64,000 nt of DNA from Blumeriella jaapii (Eukaryota; Ascomycota; Leotiomycetes; Helotiales; Drepanopezizaceae). The translations under genes were made by a program, and so were the position numbers. Shown here piece by piece: positions 23,405 through 36,473 of the stretch. The stretch is from contig VWND01000013.1 in the NCBI GenBank assembly GCA_009599575.1, positions 1,051,304-1,115,303 of the forward strand, given 5' to 3'. The first letter of the stretch is position 1. Each line of letters opens with the position of its first letter. The notes beneath the pieces were generated by a model. It was not told where the DNA came from and ran no database searches. It worked only from the letters and a program-made list of their open reading frames with translations.

Positions 23405-24489
23405 CAATTATCTACCAAACTTGATGTTACGCAGTACTTTATAGTACGACTAGATCATTACGACCTTTTCCCCACTAGACGGTTCCATTTGAAAATTTGA
23501 GGAGATCTGGGGCGTGTAAGGTTGAGGGGTGGTACCTATGTCGCCATACCGTTTGTGCTTATGCGACTGCGTCTTTATGAATTTCTTTTCGCCAAGATCG
23601 GATACCCCGGAGACCAGGTCTCTTCTTTGGTTTCAAAGCAACACAGCACGTTTTTCTTCAACGATTGGTAGTACGGCGAATGTCAGGAGTAGATTTGCGT
23701 AACAAGGGATGGTAGCCTTGTGTGTTGTCGGAGTAGTAGGAGGGGTATTGGAACCTGAGCTGGATGGGTCTGATGCGTGCGTGTTTGAGTATAGCCACAC
23801 GGCCGCGGTTCTCTCTGCATGCTCTGATATTGGCGAAAGGGGGGGTGTTTTTTTTTTTTTTTTTGGGAAAACTAGCTGTTCAATGCGAGATGAAAGAATG
23901 AGGCTCCAGTCCTCCTCGGTGACTTGGGTGCAGGACTTTGGGCTTCAAAAAGACGGCAAGGAAAGGGCCCGGATGGATGGGAATGGAGACGCATAAAACA
24001 GACAAGGAAAAAGGATTGTTTGTTTGTAGTGGCAAGTAAGGATTGATTCTTGTATCTAGTTCTGGTTGTGCCGATAGGTTGGTTGCGATGTAGAGTCTTA
24101 ACGCCGGAAAAGCTCTGAGCTCTGGATGGAATCAATCACCTTGATCATGATGCTTTTCGCGTTCCACCTTCGAGATGTGTTGGCACAGACTCGGAAATCA
24201 GTCCAGGTCGATTGGTGGCTTGGTCAAAGCCAGCATTCGCATCTACAGTACGATAATCGGTATCCGTAAGGGGAGGGAACTGGCGTGAAAGCCGGATCCG
24301 GCATTGTCATCGTTCAGCTGCAGCATTTTGCATCGTCAAAGTGTCCCTGTTGAAACCGGTCGCCAGCACAACTGCCAATCCTATCCGATTCGACTCCAAC
24401 CCCAGATGCTCCGAGCCCTTTTCACGGACCCTTGGCTTCTACATGTGATGTTCGGACGCCCGTTTCCTACCCAACTACCCTACCCTATC
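23405..24489. other. Intergenic: convergent RhoGAP / URB2 3' ends
   Basis: About 1.1 kb between two converging genes, with no supported ORF. It has a 17-T run at 23848-23864 next to a G run. Both genes' 3' UTRs should lie here. Confidence 0.55.
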
Positions 24490-27400
24490 TTATCCTCTCG
24501 GCTTCTCGAACTTCCTCCAGTCGTGGCACAAGCGGAAGAAGACCGCTCTCCACTCCCGTCCATCTCCGCACTGACGGCATTCCGCGTCTCCTCGGTGAAG
24601 GTATTCAGGATGGCGTACAAGCCCGGCATCAGCGCCTCGCGCACCTCTGGCGCCATGCGCATCTCCAGCTGGCCGCGCACGTAGTCCTCGAGCACGAACT
24701 TCATGTACTGGGCCGCGATGCGCTTCGCCTTGTCCTTCTCGGACGTCAGGGCGCTGGCGTGGCCCTGCACCGCTAACACCGTGGGGTCGCTGATGGCGAG
24801 CACGAGTCTGTTGAAGGCCGCGGCTTCGCGGGCGCCGAGCGGCTGGTTTGGGAGCCAGGGGGGCTGCGGGTAAAAGCGTGCCGTCTTGGCCGTGCTGTGT
24901 GGTAGCGGGGTGAAGAGACAGCGGAGGAGGGCTTGGAGCGTTTGCTGGAGGAGGTGCGAGTGGCCTTTAAGCTTGATCCGGTGGTGGGTCAGGATCGTGC
25001 GGAGGAGGGAGCAGAGATGGAGATAGACGGGGTAGAGATTGGGGCTCTCGGGCGAGCAGAAGATGCTGATGCTGCCCAGGGTCGCGTCGATACTGTACTG
25101 AGAGACGCTCTTCGGCTTGGTTTCGAGGATCAGTTCGAGGGTCTCGCTGATCATGTTGAACTGCCGGAGATCGGTGCATTGGGGAAGATATGTCGCCATG
25201 ATGTTGTATGCTTCCGTAAGGTCGAACGCGTCATTGTCTTCGTCCGTAGGCTTACGAGTATCTGTGTACAGGTCCGTCAGTACCCGAGCTATAAATGCAA
25301 TTGAGCTCGGACTTGGTATCAAGGTTCCACAGAAATAGATTCCGATATGGATGTGGATGTCTCCAGTCTCACCCGTTGGTGTTGAGCAAACGTACCTTCA
25401 ACTGACTTGATGATTTCCCTCGCCACCAAGAGCTTGTCTAATCGTTCTAGACCCGTATCGAGGATATCCCGCAGCAAATCAAGCTTTTCTTGGTTACTCT
25501 TTCCAAGGAGAATTGACCTCGTTTTTTCCCGGATTGGCAAGGGTCTGGTCACTTCGCCTCCCAGCTGCTCTGGCCCAATGTCATCAGGTCCATGGATGAC
25601 ATTGAAAGTAACAAGTTGCTCCGCGAAAAAGGCATTAGCATGGCTCGCGAAATTCTCTACCTTGAGACCAGCGAGTTGCGACTTTTCCACGCCAAGTGAA
25701 GATAATGCGTTGATGATACTATAGACCAGCAGGCAATGGTCTTCTGACGGGGTTTCAAATTCCTGGAGCACCTTTTTCAATCGTAACAAAATGCCGTCTT
25801 TGAATGATGCGGTGACGCTCTGCAGATCCTCTAGCTCGATTTCACCTATGCCATGCAAAATGGCCGACTTATCTCGTAAAGCAACGAGAGCCACTTCGAA
25901 TATTGTGATAAGAGCGAAGTTCGGTCTGTGTTTCTTCGTCTCGCTGGCTTTAGCAAGCCTCTTCTGAATCGTCTTGAAGGCGGTGGAGTTGTACGCTCTG
26001 CTTCGAGGCTGGTCAGGGTTTTGAAGAGCAGATCTGGATCAATCAGTACCGAATGTCAATGAAAGAATGCGGCACTTACACAAAAGTCAATCGGGCCAGC
26101 TCTTTCAGAGACGCCAAGAGATGGCGTTTGTCTGCGATAGCAGAGTTGCCCAGAGTTTCGGCAAGATTGACGAGGTCTTGAAAGCACATGCTCTGGAAAA
26201 TATTAGATGCGTGGACCTAACATAGTTGGATACGTACCTCGTGGAGTTTGGGTGTATGCATGATCTTCCTCTTCAACGCAAGAACATCTTCGTGAAAAGC
26301 TGTTGAACCATAAGAAATGCCACGGCTGTCTTCTGTGTCTCTATCTGGCGGTAGCCAATTAGACATGACTCGGCCCCTGTACTCCTTAGGAATTTCTTCA
26401 ATGGTTAGCTCTAATAGACTACGTATTGCAAATGCATCGTTTCGAGAGGCGTTGATCAGAGGATTGCTGAGGTTCGTTTCGTGATTCAAGAGTGTATTGA
26501 CGAATGTTTCTAGAGACAGTCAGGGTTCCGAAGGCTCGAAATATGCATGGGAATGGATTTACTGAGGAGTCTTCTATGGCTAAAGACTGGGTTGTAGGGA
26601 TTTTCTGGAATATCAGTCCTCAGGACAGACGCTCCGCCACGTAGAGCAAGTCTCCAAATATCGGGGAATGCTGTTGGATTTCCCTGAAGCCATTTATTGG
26701 AAGGCTCGGGGTTGTAAGCCGGATAACTGGCAGAAGCTATACAGAAGATCTGCTCTAGCATTTCCACAAACATAGCTTCTTCCGATTCCAGGAAGAGGCT
26801 GCATAATTAGCGATGTATTTCCGTGCAAAGACTAGTTAGACTCACACTAGTACGTCTGGGTGGTCGACAAACAGACATCGCGCGAGAGACCAGATCAGCC
26901 AGCCAGTGTCTCTATGCACTGTGTTCTGCTTGGAGCCGCATATATCGTCACCTAGATACTCGTCTTCCTGTAAGCTCTTGGTAAATCGCTTGACGTCCCG
27001 ACTCAGAGCACTGAAAAAGCCAAGCAAGACCGGCTTGACCAAATCTCGTATCCCATTTCCGTCCTCTCTTATTCTCGCAGTCCACGCAGAACAAGCAAAC
27101 CTGAAAAATTCCAGAGCTTCAAGCCCTCCCTTTCCACCCTTACCCACAAGACTCTTCGCGGTGGAGAACCTGGGAATAGCATCGAAGGGTGCTGCCTGTT
27201 TCCTCCAAATCTCTGACAATTTTGTAATGTGCTCGTTTTCTATCCAGCACATTGTGTAGGACAGAATCCTCCATGTCCGGAACTTGTACCTGTCTTCGAG
27301 CTTGAAAGCATTTTCCCCTATTATGAGGTAAAGTTGGGACAGAACTTCGTCGACCCATCGCTCCTCCCCGTCAATCGCTGCAGCAATGGCTTCCAGTATG

Positions 27401-29096
27401 ATGACTGCCGCATTCGGGTGGCTTTTCATCTCCAGGCCCTCGAGAACATTCAGCAACTGCTTTGGCTCCATATGGGCTTGCATAAGAGCACCGAATTCGC
27501 TCAGAAGATCATCATCCTCCCAAGCTCCCAATTCGTCCGCCATTTCGCCACGACGTCGGTGGAGCTGTACAAGCTGTACAAACCAGTAACGGACAAAGCC
27601 CGGCAAATCCCTAGCTTTCGCGAAAGATCGAATCAACGGTTTTAGGATCGTGGTAACGATCTTCTCCCGAAAGTTTGGCCAATCGCGGGACTCTGAAGCT
27701 CTTGTGATTTCCTCCAACAGGTTATCCAGTAAGGGTGTATCCTTGCCTTCTGCCCCTATCAGAAAGACGTTCGCATCCAGTTCAATCAACGTAGCCAGAA
27801 TGTCCCAATCGGCTCTAGTGACTTCTGCTATAGATCGTAGAGTTTCTAGATCTAGCACCAACTTATGATTGATTGCCAATCTTAGCATAGTGCAAATCTG
27901 TTTCCCACTGTGCTCCTCTGTTTGGGTCACTGAATCCTTGAGAAAGGCGAACACGGACTGCAGGAACTTCTCATCCTGGGCCTTTCGTCTCCTTGCAGAG
28001 CCGGTAGGTCGTACGGAGCGAATAGCCACGTCGAGAATTAAAGGCGCGTTCTCAACATCGTGGACCACAGTGGCTTTCGTCAAAGTCTCCAGCAGATCTG
28101 GAGTACCCTTCGCAGGAATCACAACATTCTGTGCAAGGAGTTTTTCTAACTGTCCGACCCAGGAGTGGACGTCGGGATGTGTTTGCCCGGCTTTCAGAGT
28201 CCCAAGAAGAAGTAACAGTGGTTGTGTAGCGTGAAGGGCAAATTTTAGATGCGGGAGGTCGTCTGCGGAACGCAAGTTCCAGATCTTAATGAACGGGGAG
28301 AGCCAGAACTCCACGAAAACCACGTCTTTCGAGTCGAGTAAAGCACTGTGGCAGAGAGACAACCACAGGCCTAGCACCGTAGCCGCTTCCTCTGCCGAGG
28401 TTCTGAGCACCGTCTTCATGTATTCTGCCGCGAATTCAGTGCTTTGTCCCTGTTCTAGCGAACCCGACTTCGTAAACTGAACCACGGTATTCAATACCAG
28501 ATATACAGCATCTAGTAGTGCTGAGAGTCCGTTGCACTCTTGATTACCAGGCTTGGTGATGAGTTCTCCAGACCGCCTCCGCTTTTTCGAACGCTTCACA
28601 GTTTCCTGACCCGTTCTACTCGATTCGAGCGCGGACTCCGCCGATGCATCACTCCTCCCAGTCTTCAGCGCCTCTTCTAATGTTCGTCGGATGATCGCTA
28701 TGAGTTGTCGCTCAACAAGAATCCCAGCTGCATTGGACAAGGGGATGGCCCTTATGAGGTATTTCAACAGGCGCCATGACGAAGGGGTTTTCCTGTACTC
28801 TATCAGCAAAGAACCTCGGCAAACAAGTTTTCTTCTCCTCAATACCTGGGGACTTCATCCTTAGGTGCTTGCAATCGCTTCAGTAGCCACCTCAGCAGCC
28901 ATTCCTCTCTCCCATGATATGCAGCGGCATTCAGGCGCCCATCTCTTTCAAGCTCGTTAGGTTCAGACGCTCGAGGAACATCCAGGTCAACACCAATAAA
29001 TCTCGAAGCTTCAACAAGTTGGTCGTCGAATGGTGCTGCTTGTTTTTCCAGCAGAACAAGCTGTTCTTGCGCGACGCGAGATTTGGACATCTGCAC
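24490..29096 (-). CDS. URB2: URB2/NPA2-type nucleolar ribosome biogenesis protein (one frame break near the stop)
   Basis: A nucleolar protein of 27S pre-rRNA processing and 60S subunit assembly. Seven exons on the minus strand: 29096-28846, 28792-26846, 26798-26563, 26509-26238, 26192-26080, 26033-25396 and 25288-24490. Introns of 45-107 nt all end GT-AG and keep phase. It is about 1418 residues, largely helical. The N-terminus (EQLVLLEKQAAPFDDQLVEA) and REEWLLRWLLKRL match the family. The C-terminal Urb2 domain shows DTRKPTDEDNDAFDLTEAY, HLLQQTLQALLRCLF, APEVREALMPGLYAILN and finally FFRLCHDWRKFEKPRG. That last block lies one frame off, so a single base is missing around 24543-24551; without it a false stop falls at 24480. 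The start at 29096 could also be 29090. It is divergent from MIC10. Confidence 0.87.
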
Positions 29097-29440
29097 AAGA
29101 CATATCAGCCTATGCTACTTCCGAGTAACCTGTTAGCGCAGGAAGCATAAACTCACTCTCTTCTCAATCAAAATGCGACATGCGTTTTCTCTCGCGCATT
29201 TCCTCGTTGATAGAAAAATGTAGAGGGTGGAGCGGCAGAACTGCGGGAACTAAGCCTCATCCAGCACAGAGCTCTCACCGCGGCCCGAAATAGGAACTGG
29301 TTTGAAGCTCACACGTCCCAGAAGTCAACAACACAGCTTCAATCCATCCTGCCTTTTCAGCCCGCGAGGAAATCGCTGTAAGCCAATTGCGAAGGTTGAC
29401 ATGGGCATTCGTACTGACAGGATAATAGGACCACACAAAC
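29097..29440. promoter_or_regulatory. Bidirectional promoter URB2 / MIC10
   Basis: 344 bases between two head-to-head starts. No ORF is supported and no obvious motif stands out. Shared regulation of the two genes is only a possibility suggested by geometry. Confidence 0.5.
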
Positions 29441-29809
29441 ATGTCTGAGACGTCAATTCCCCCTCCAGCCGTCGTCGCGAGACCCAGCAAGCCTGTTTCC
29501 GAGACGCTCTTGAACGAGAAGGTTCGTACTCACCTCCTTGGGGACTTGGAGGGTGGAAAAGATGGGCTTTCGGACCAGGAGGTGTAACAGAGGCTGACTT
29601 GCGTGCAGTGGGACCGCTGTCTCTCTTCCCTCCTTATCCGCTCGTCGCTTGGTCTCTCTTTCGGCGTTGTCTTCTCGGTCCTCCTTTTCAAGCGCAGAGC
29701 ATGGCCCGCGTTCGTCGGTCTGGGTTTCGGTGCAGGGCGGGCGTATGAAGAATGCAATGGCAGCTTTTTAAGGACGGGCAGAGAGGGCGTCAGGGTCCAG
29801 CGACCTTGA
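29441..29809 (+). CDS. MIC10: MICOS complex subunit MIC10
   Basis: A small inner mitochondrial membrane protein that oligomerises and bends membranes at crista junctions. Exons 29441-29521 and 29609-29809 (87-nt GT-AG intron) give 93 residues. The start is MSETSIPPPAVVARPSKP. The conserved core is LLNEKWDRCLSSLLIRSS, then two membrane segments, each with a glycine motif: GLSFGVVFSVLLF, and GLGFGAG, which is the GxGxGxG pattern needed for oligomerisation in the family. The intron sits right after NEK, as the core motif begins. Length matches the family (about 90-100). Confidence 0.94.
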
Positions 29810-30539
29810 GAGATGGGACGGGATAGCTGGAATGGTGCTTGGGATCGACAATGGGCACGCATTGATTCCGAGGAGTGTGGGTTAGACTGTTGGGGAGGAG
29901 ATGAGATGATAGGGGGCTTGTATCATTTTACAGAAGAGTATGCTCAGGATGGCCAGGAATATACATGTAGACCGTCTTGCCGAATCCGTTTTGTGTTCCA
30001 GACTTGAGTCTGACTCTATCATATCCCGGATCTTTCTCATTGGTTTCTGTGGATTTCTTGTCAATTGGTAATTGTTTCGGGGGCTCTTTAAGATATTTTA
30101 TCTCCTGATGACGTCTACTCCTCCGTTTCCTCTCTGATATTCTTCATGAAAAGTGGCTTAATAGGAAAACTTTGTACTTTCTTGATGACATGTTAACTTA
30201 GTTCTCTCTCAACACTCTAAGCGACCGAAAGAGTTCGTAGACATCCTCAAACCCTCGCAGCTCACTAACCTTATAGCTTTTGCATAGCGGAAGGAGGAGG
30301 AGGAGTTTTTCGGGAAGCATTTGGCCAGCAAGCTCATTTCCTCATGTCGAATCCGTCGAATCCATGTCAGGAGTGCTTCTAACCTTCAGCCATGCTTGTC
30401 TTTAAAAGCCATTCGACAATGATGCAATTCTAGCTGCCAATGACTCGCCAAACGACAAGTAGTCAATAAAGTCTCGATTCATCTCTTAATTTGTGTCCAG
30501 CCGACACCATCCTCGACGCGTAACCATCAAAGCAAGAAC
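29810..30539. other. Intergenic between MIC10 and the secreted protein gene
   Basis: About 730 bases between converging genes, moderately AT-rich. I see no gene or repeat. Confidence 0.5.
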
Positions 30540-31690
30540 TCACAAAAACAAATCCATCAGGTCATTGAGATATTCCACGACCTCCACATCCCTCCTCAGT
30601 ACCTCCTTGCTCTTCCCGAAACAGCCCGTCCCGGCATAGCACCGCATCTGCTGCTCGATGAAACTCAGGTGTTGAGAATTCTATGCTCCCCTCTCAGTCA
30701 GCATAGACCCATTCCCAATGCAAATCTCAAGCCACCTAGAGCCAAGATACCCGAAAGCAGATAGCGGGAGGGCACAAAGGATAGCCTTCATAGCACAATG
30801 AAATGAAAGTAGGGATAGACTCACAGGTCTCCGACTTGCCCATAGCGCCTGCATCCAGCTAACCCCCTCGTAGACAGCACTCTCGCGCCGCCAATTCCAC
30901 AGCTGCTGTCTCTCTTGCACGACATTCAGGAACCTGACCGTGGCGGCTAGGAAGGCGTGGTATTCTTCCTTGACGGTAGTGCAGTTCTGGTCGCTCTATT
31001 TCTCAGTCATCAGTCTCGCTCCAAGCAGGCTGGGCATGGGGCGCCAAGTCAGGAGGACCTACCAGCGAGCTGGGTGGAAAAGGCTCGGAGGCCATGCTTG
31101 TGGAGAGGGGTTTCTCAAGCTCGAGTAGGATGTCTGAGCAGAGCAGACGGAGGGCTGCTGAGACTGTCTGTTTGAGATATTTTAGCCTGGAATCTCGTGA
31201 AAGAAGCTGTCGATTGCTCGGAATTCAACGATTCACCAGCTCAAGTGAAAACATAGGATAAGAACAGAATACTAGAAGGGCGGCCGCGTCCCGAGAACAA
31301 CGCAGGCGAGCAAAGAGAGAACATAGCGGCCTCAGCGCGTGGAAGACAGGTCTACCATCCTCATGTGAAGCAATCCTACCAAGCTACCCATCCAAGAAAC
31401 ATAAAAACACCCCCAATCAAGAAAGAAGAGGGAAAGGAAAGAACGAAAGCTCCCCTCACCTTTTCAACTCCGCCCGCATTCTCTCTCAGAATGACCTGTC
31501 CAGCTCCCCTTGCCCTGCCACGAACAACATCAACACCCTCAACCAAAGCCCTACACTCATCCGTCCTGGCCCCCAACTCACGAATCGTATCGAGCGTAAC
31601 GAGCGCCGTCGTCAGGTGGCAGAAGAGACACAAAAGACACAGGCAGAGCGCGGAAAGGAAGGATGGCTGGGTGTGGGTGGTGTGTTTCAT
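30540..31690 (-). CDS. Secreted protein of unknown function, 215 residues
   Basis: Four phase-0 exons on the minus strand: 31690-31460, 31167-31063, 30995-30825 and 30680-30540. The introns are 292, 67 and 144 nt with GT-AG ends. The N-terminus MKHTTHTQPSFLSALCLCLL leads into a hydrophobic signal peptide ending near HLTTA. The mature part is helical, with VTLDTIRELGARTDECRAL, TVSAALRLLCSDILLELEKP, DQNCTTVKEEYHAFLAATVR, NWRRESAVYEGVSWMQALW and a C-terminal MRCYAGTGCFGKSKEVL helix. It has about five cysteines. I do not recognise the family. The exon structure was built by hand from splice motifs and an unbroken reading frame; the long first intron is the least certain part. Size and secretion fit an effector-like or wall-associated protein, but that is inference. 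Confidence 0.65.
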
Positions 31691-32729
31691 CGCGTTCCTC
31701 TCCCTCTGCTGAACTCCAGTCTGAAGAGTAGGAAGACGTAGAGGAGGGAAGAGAGAGGTAAAGTGAAATTAAGGTTAAGGTTGTTTTGAGTCTCGCGGGA
31801 TGTGGTGCGAAGAAGACTTGGAGGCCTTCTAGTGCGTGTGGTTGACAGCCGAAGAGCGTGAGACAACAGAAGTTTGATCCCGGTATTGTACATATGTACG
31901 ACAATGCGGCTCTGAGTCCCGCACAAATCCTATTTGTGATTGCCAGATTCGGATCGTCTTACTGTAGCGATCCTTTCAGCAATGTCTTGATGCCTTGATG
32001 CATTTTCCTGTCGTCCTCAAATGGCACATCACCTTCATTCATCGAGCACAGATACTGTATATTGTTTTTTCTTCAACCCTACTCATTACAATGAGTACTA
32101 AGCCACAGGCTAGATCCTGAGCAGCAGTACAGCACCAGGCGGCAGCCGCAGCGGACCGCACCAAGCAGGCATCATTGCTTTTAGCCATTCCATCTCACGC
32201 ACACTCATCGCGCCACAGCTGCCGCAGGACATGTTTCCCGGCCCCGCTCACCCTACCTATGCACATACGCGCATACGCATCCCTTTCCACGGACCGCGTA
32301 GGCAACGTAATGCCTCTCACCCGCCCTCCTCCGCAGCAGAAGAAATTGGAGCAATCGCTCGTAGCAGAGTCTGGGAATTGGTTCATCCGCAATTAAAGAA
32401 TTAGAATCAATCAGAAGAGAACACAATGTAAACACAAAAAACTCCCCATCCCATCAATGTTGTGCAGGGAAACCAGTATCGTAACGGGAAGCACTAATAG
32501 ACACAGTGAAGCAAAGGAACGGGCAAGAATGACTGGTTATCGCTGCGCGCTGCTCCATATCGTAATATCCAGGCCCGGGGAAGGCGACCAAAATCCGGTA
32601 CGAGCGGTGGCGATGGTGATTGAGCTCGAGCCTGATGGTGCTGGTATTGGTGCTGGTATAGTAGGAGCCGGATTTCGTAACACAACGCCGTGTAACCCAA
32701 TCAAGAAAGTCCGCAATTGTTGAAAGTAC
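31691..32729. other. Intergenic: promoter of the secreted protein and 3' flank of the G-alpha gene
   Basis: About 1 kb with no supported ORF. A TGATGGTGCTGGTATTGG-like short repeat near 32630-32660 lies in the likely 3' UTR of the G-alpha gene. Confidence 0.5.
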
Positions 32730-34015
32730 TTAGATGAGGCCACAAAGACGAAGGTTCTCTTGAATGATGATATCTAAGAAAGAGTTAGATTTTGATACAG
32801 AACGGGGGAGTTACAGGCACTGACCATTGACAGCTGCCATGACGAACCGAATTTGCGTAGTGTCGGTGGCACAAGTGAAGTGGGTGTAGATTTGCTTCGT
32901 CTCGTGTTGGTTGAGACTGACGAATCTGTTGAGGATGTAATCACAAGCTGAGTTGTAGTCGTCTCCGCCTTCGTAATCGGGGAAGTAATTCTTCATTGGA
33001 CTGACAGGAAGTTTCTCCTTGAATCGATCTATCTTGTTCAGGAACAGGATGATCGATGTCTTGATGAACCAACGCGAGTTGCAGATGGAATCGAACAAGG
33101 TGAGAGCTTCTTGCATGCGGTTGACCGTCTCGTCTTCGAACAGTAATTGATCGTACTCGGAAATGGCGACCAGGAACAGGATGGTGGTAACATTCTCGAA
33201 GCAGTGGATCCACTTCTTCCGCTCGGATCGTTGTCCTCCGACGTCGAACATTCTGTATGTCAAATCTCCAATGATGAAGGTGGTCTCGGTGATACCGGTT
33301 GTCTTGACACGCGAGCGCAGCACATCCTGGTCGTTGGGCATGTAGTCTGGGAGGGAGATGCGGTCGATGTTATCAAAGTAGCTGTCGGGCTCTGGTTAGC
33401 ATTTGAAGACGCCCAAGCACAGCCCTCGGATGCACCAAACGATGTGACAGCCGAAGCACTATCGAAAAAGCAAAGGGGGGAGTCGAAATAAGGAGGGTCG
33501 ACTTACTACTTGGCAGAGTCATTCAATTGGTATTCTCTGGACCGCTTGAAGCAGTCTTGGACACCAGGATCTCTCCACAAGGCAGCAATGGCACCGCCGA
33601 CCTCGGGGGGGAGATTGTCGCCCTCAATCTGCTGTGGTTGCATGAAAATGGTCTGGACGTGGTACTCGGCGCGCTGGTCGTCCAGCGGAAGCTCCAACGA
33701 CTCCATAGCCTCTAGAATGACGCGCATCGACTGGACGGTGTTGCTGAAGATGATTTCCTTGAATGACTCCCTCTCATCGCGCGAGTAACCTCCTTCGTGG
33801 ATCAACTTCATTTGCTTCAAAATCGTCGACTTTCCGGACTCTCCAGCTCCTGCAACCTGTCAGCAAAATTGTCAGATGGCAGATCAGGAGCACTGACCGA
33901 GCAACAGCATCTTGATCTCGTTTCTCTGCATCAGTTTGTCCCGCTTCAATTGATTCTCGATCTCCTCGTTCCTCGCCTTCCCCTCCTTCTCCTCGGTGCT
34001 CATTCCGCAACCCAT
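32730..34015 (-). CDS. Heterotrimeric G protein alpha subunit, fungal group I (GNA-1/FadA class)
   Basis: The membrane-bound GTPase that relays GPCR signals to adenylate cyclase and MAPK pathways for growth, development and pathogenicity. Exons: 34015-33898, 33849-33507, 33381-32825 and 32773-32730, with introns of 48, 125 and 51 nt. It has exactly 353 residues, the standard size. MGCGMS carries the N-myristoylation Gly2 and palmitoylation Cys3. GAGESGKST (40-48) is the P-loop, [14 protein letters not shown] holds the switch I Arg and Thr, [12 protein letters not shown] is switch II with the catalytic Gln, FLNKIDRF is the NKxD guanine-binding site, TCATDT is the G5 motif, and the C-terminus is CGLI. 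The Cys four from the end is the pertussis-toxin-type site marking group I. All motifs are intact and no key residue is missing. Confidence 0.97.
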
Positions 34016-36473
34016 CGTGACGGGATGTGATGTCGACGGGCGTGGTTGGAGTGTCGTGTTCTGGCAAAGCTGGAGGGTGACGTGCCGCAGAGAGGAAAGG
34101 TTCTAGGGGGGGAATTTGTTAGCGACACTTCGGCTCTCAGCTGTAGTGAAGATGAAATTGCATTGAAGCCGAGGGAAGAGTATCGCATCAACCGACGATG
34201 ACGGGCCGGATAGCTCAACGCGCCTGGCCCGTCCTGGCTGAACGACGAGGAAATCAGGTGCGGTAAATAGCGTTCGCCAGGAAGTTACCGTTTCATGAAA
34301 CCACACGAGAGCCACGACCAAAGCTTAGATGAGTTGACGGGGGGGGGATGTTGTACATGCCCGACAGAGGCGCGAACACGAGCAGAAGAACGTACCTTGG
34401 GATGGGTCGGAGCAGGCGAGAATCAGAGGCAATGCGCGATGCTGTTGAGAATCGTCGTGAGAGCTTCGGGCGTGGTGTTGTAGTGAAGCAGAAGCAGTGG
34501 ACTGGACGGGGATTGGGATTGGGCCAGGAAGGGGCAGAAGAGAGATGCTTGGGAGGTTGGCACCACGCTGGATGCGGCCTAGCGTGGAATCTTAGTCGGC
34601 AATAGTGGGTCGGCTGGCTCTGGAAGAGGGGGTTGTGCGCCTCACGCAATTTACGTGTAACTTGGCTCGCCGAGAAAATATATATGCCCGTAAGGGTCTG
34701 GTGAGAAATGCTTGGGGTGATTTACACGAGGAGGTCCAAGAAGGTAAAGGTCAGAGGTAAAGGTCAGAGGTAAAGGTCAGCTAGGTGAATAGCGGCGGAA
34801 GTCGGAAGATGCAAGATATGCAAGATCCAAAGACAGAGGGCGAGAGGGCGAGAGAGCGAGAGAGCGAGAGAGAGAGACCTCAGAGAGAGAAGGGGAGAAA
34901 GATGTTAAGATGTACTGTTCTGTATGTATGTATGTATGTATGTATGTACCTAGACTGATCTTTCTCACGATTGATATACATTGATATACTTTGATATACA
35001 TTGATCAACATTGATCATCAAAGAGATTGCCGGTGTCAAGTCTATTTGATCTAGCCGTGGGCCGTGTGCGCGTGCGTGTGCGGAACACCACCAAATCACG
35101 ATGAGAACGGCTACCTTTATCCTCTTCGCCATGACCATCTGTGTTGTGCTCACTTGTACCCGAGTTTCAGACTACTCGCCTCATTACAGTACCACTCTCC
35201 GTGTTGCGCGTGCATAAGCTTCGTGAGACTAAGCTGCACACAACCTGCTAACTGTACGGACCGGCTTACAGCTTATTCCAGACCTCTCGCCGTCGAAACA
35301 GAAACTCCTTCTCTGCAATGTTTGCATGAGCCCGCGGTCCATTTCCCTCGGTCCCATGGTCTCTCCATGACGCTTCCAAAAAAAACTCGGATGCAAGGTT
35401 GAGAACGTTTGCTTGCCTTTGCCCGCTCGACGCCCAAGAGAGCACGACAAAGAAAACGGCGCACACCATGTCTGGCTCGGCCACTCTATGCCATGCAGGA
35501 CGGTATGTAGTTCATTCTGGAGCGCCCCAGACCCCAGTCCCTGCGCAACGGGTCAACCATTCCAAGGCCAATCCCAACCAACCTTCCTCTCGATTTCTTC
35601 AAAAGCAGATCTGCCAATTAGGTTCAAGGGGCCGATCGATCAACTTTTCCCATGCCAGCCGGGAATCGGCACGTCGAAACCTCTGTCTGTTGCTTAAGCA
35701 GGCGTGCGATCAGGATCGTGGTTGTTGTGTTGTGTTGACAGATCCAGCGAAGCGAATCGGACGACGCAACGGAAGCGAGGGCGGTGAGTCGGTTGGGGTT
35801 TTCTTTGTTGGCAGTGGATGTCTCGCAGATTCGAGATGCTATTCTAGGCACGCGAGGGTACAGAATGTGATTTGTAAGACACAAGTGTTGATAGACTTCT
35901 CGCTTGCTGATCTACTGAAACGTTACGCAGGTACTGTACATTCTTACAGTACTTGGAGCTCGCTGAGCTGTTTCTGATCATGGCTTCTGGAAATCGACAG
36001 TCATTCTTTGATGGCTTGGTGTCAAGCGGCCTGTCTAGGATGAACTTCAGCTTTCAATCTCTGCCTGTTTGTTTTCAAAGATTTACAGAACAGACGACTT
36101 GGCGTGTTTCCTTCGCTTGCAGTACACAGCACAGTATCCCACAAAATCACTTCGTCCTCTCAATCGTCCCTACCTCAAAGCAAAGAGCATCGTAGACTTA
36201 CTTCGGCCATGGACATTCCGAGATGGAAGACCGTTCGCCAATGCTCCTTCCATCCCTTGCGGAACCGGGACTCAGTACATCTATGCCCAGATGGATCTCG
36301 ATCAAGTGTTGCTACGCAAATGCCTACGCAACTATTGTTATCACCAAAGAACCTACCTACCTACAATTGAGCAGTCTCAGTGATCCATATCTTTTCTTGC
36401 ACTTCCTCCTCCAAGACTGTGCTTCTCATCTATCTCCACGCGCGGTGCAAGTCGACCCCGGAATCCTCTCGCC
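34016..36473. other. Intergenic: G-alpha promoter and upstream region
   Basis: About 2.4 kb. It has a 13-nt direct repeat AAAGGTCAGAGGT in three copies (about 34745-34782), a GAGAGCGAGAGA run (34840-34875) and a TATG run (34924-34948). A long 5' leader for the G-alpha mRNA, possibly with an intron, is likely by analogy. The ORFs at 35399-35977 and nearby have no motifs and I do not support them as genes. Confidence 0.5.
34741..34782 (+). repeat. AAAGGTCAGAGGT direct repeat, 3 copies
   Basis: Three head-to-tail copies of a 13-nt unit (AAAGGTCAGAGGT) about 730 bases upstream of the G-alpha start, with the last copy incomplete. Confidence 0.8.
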
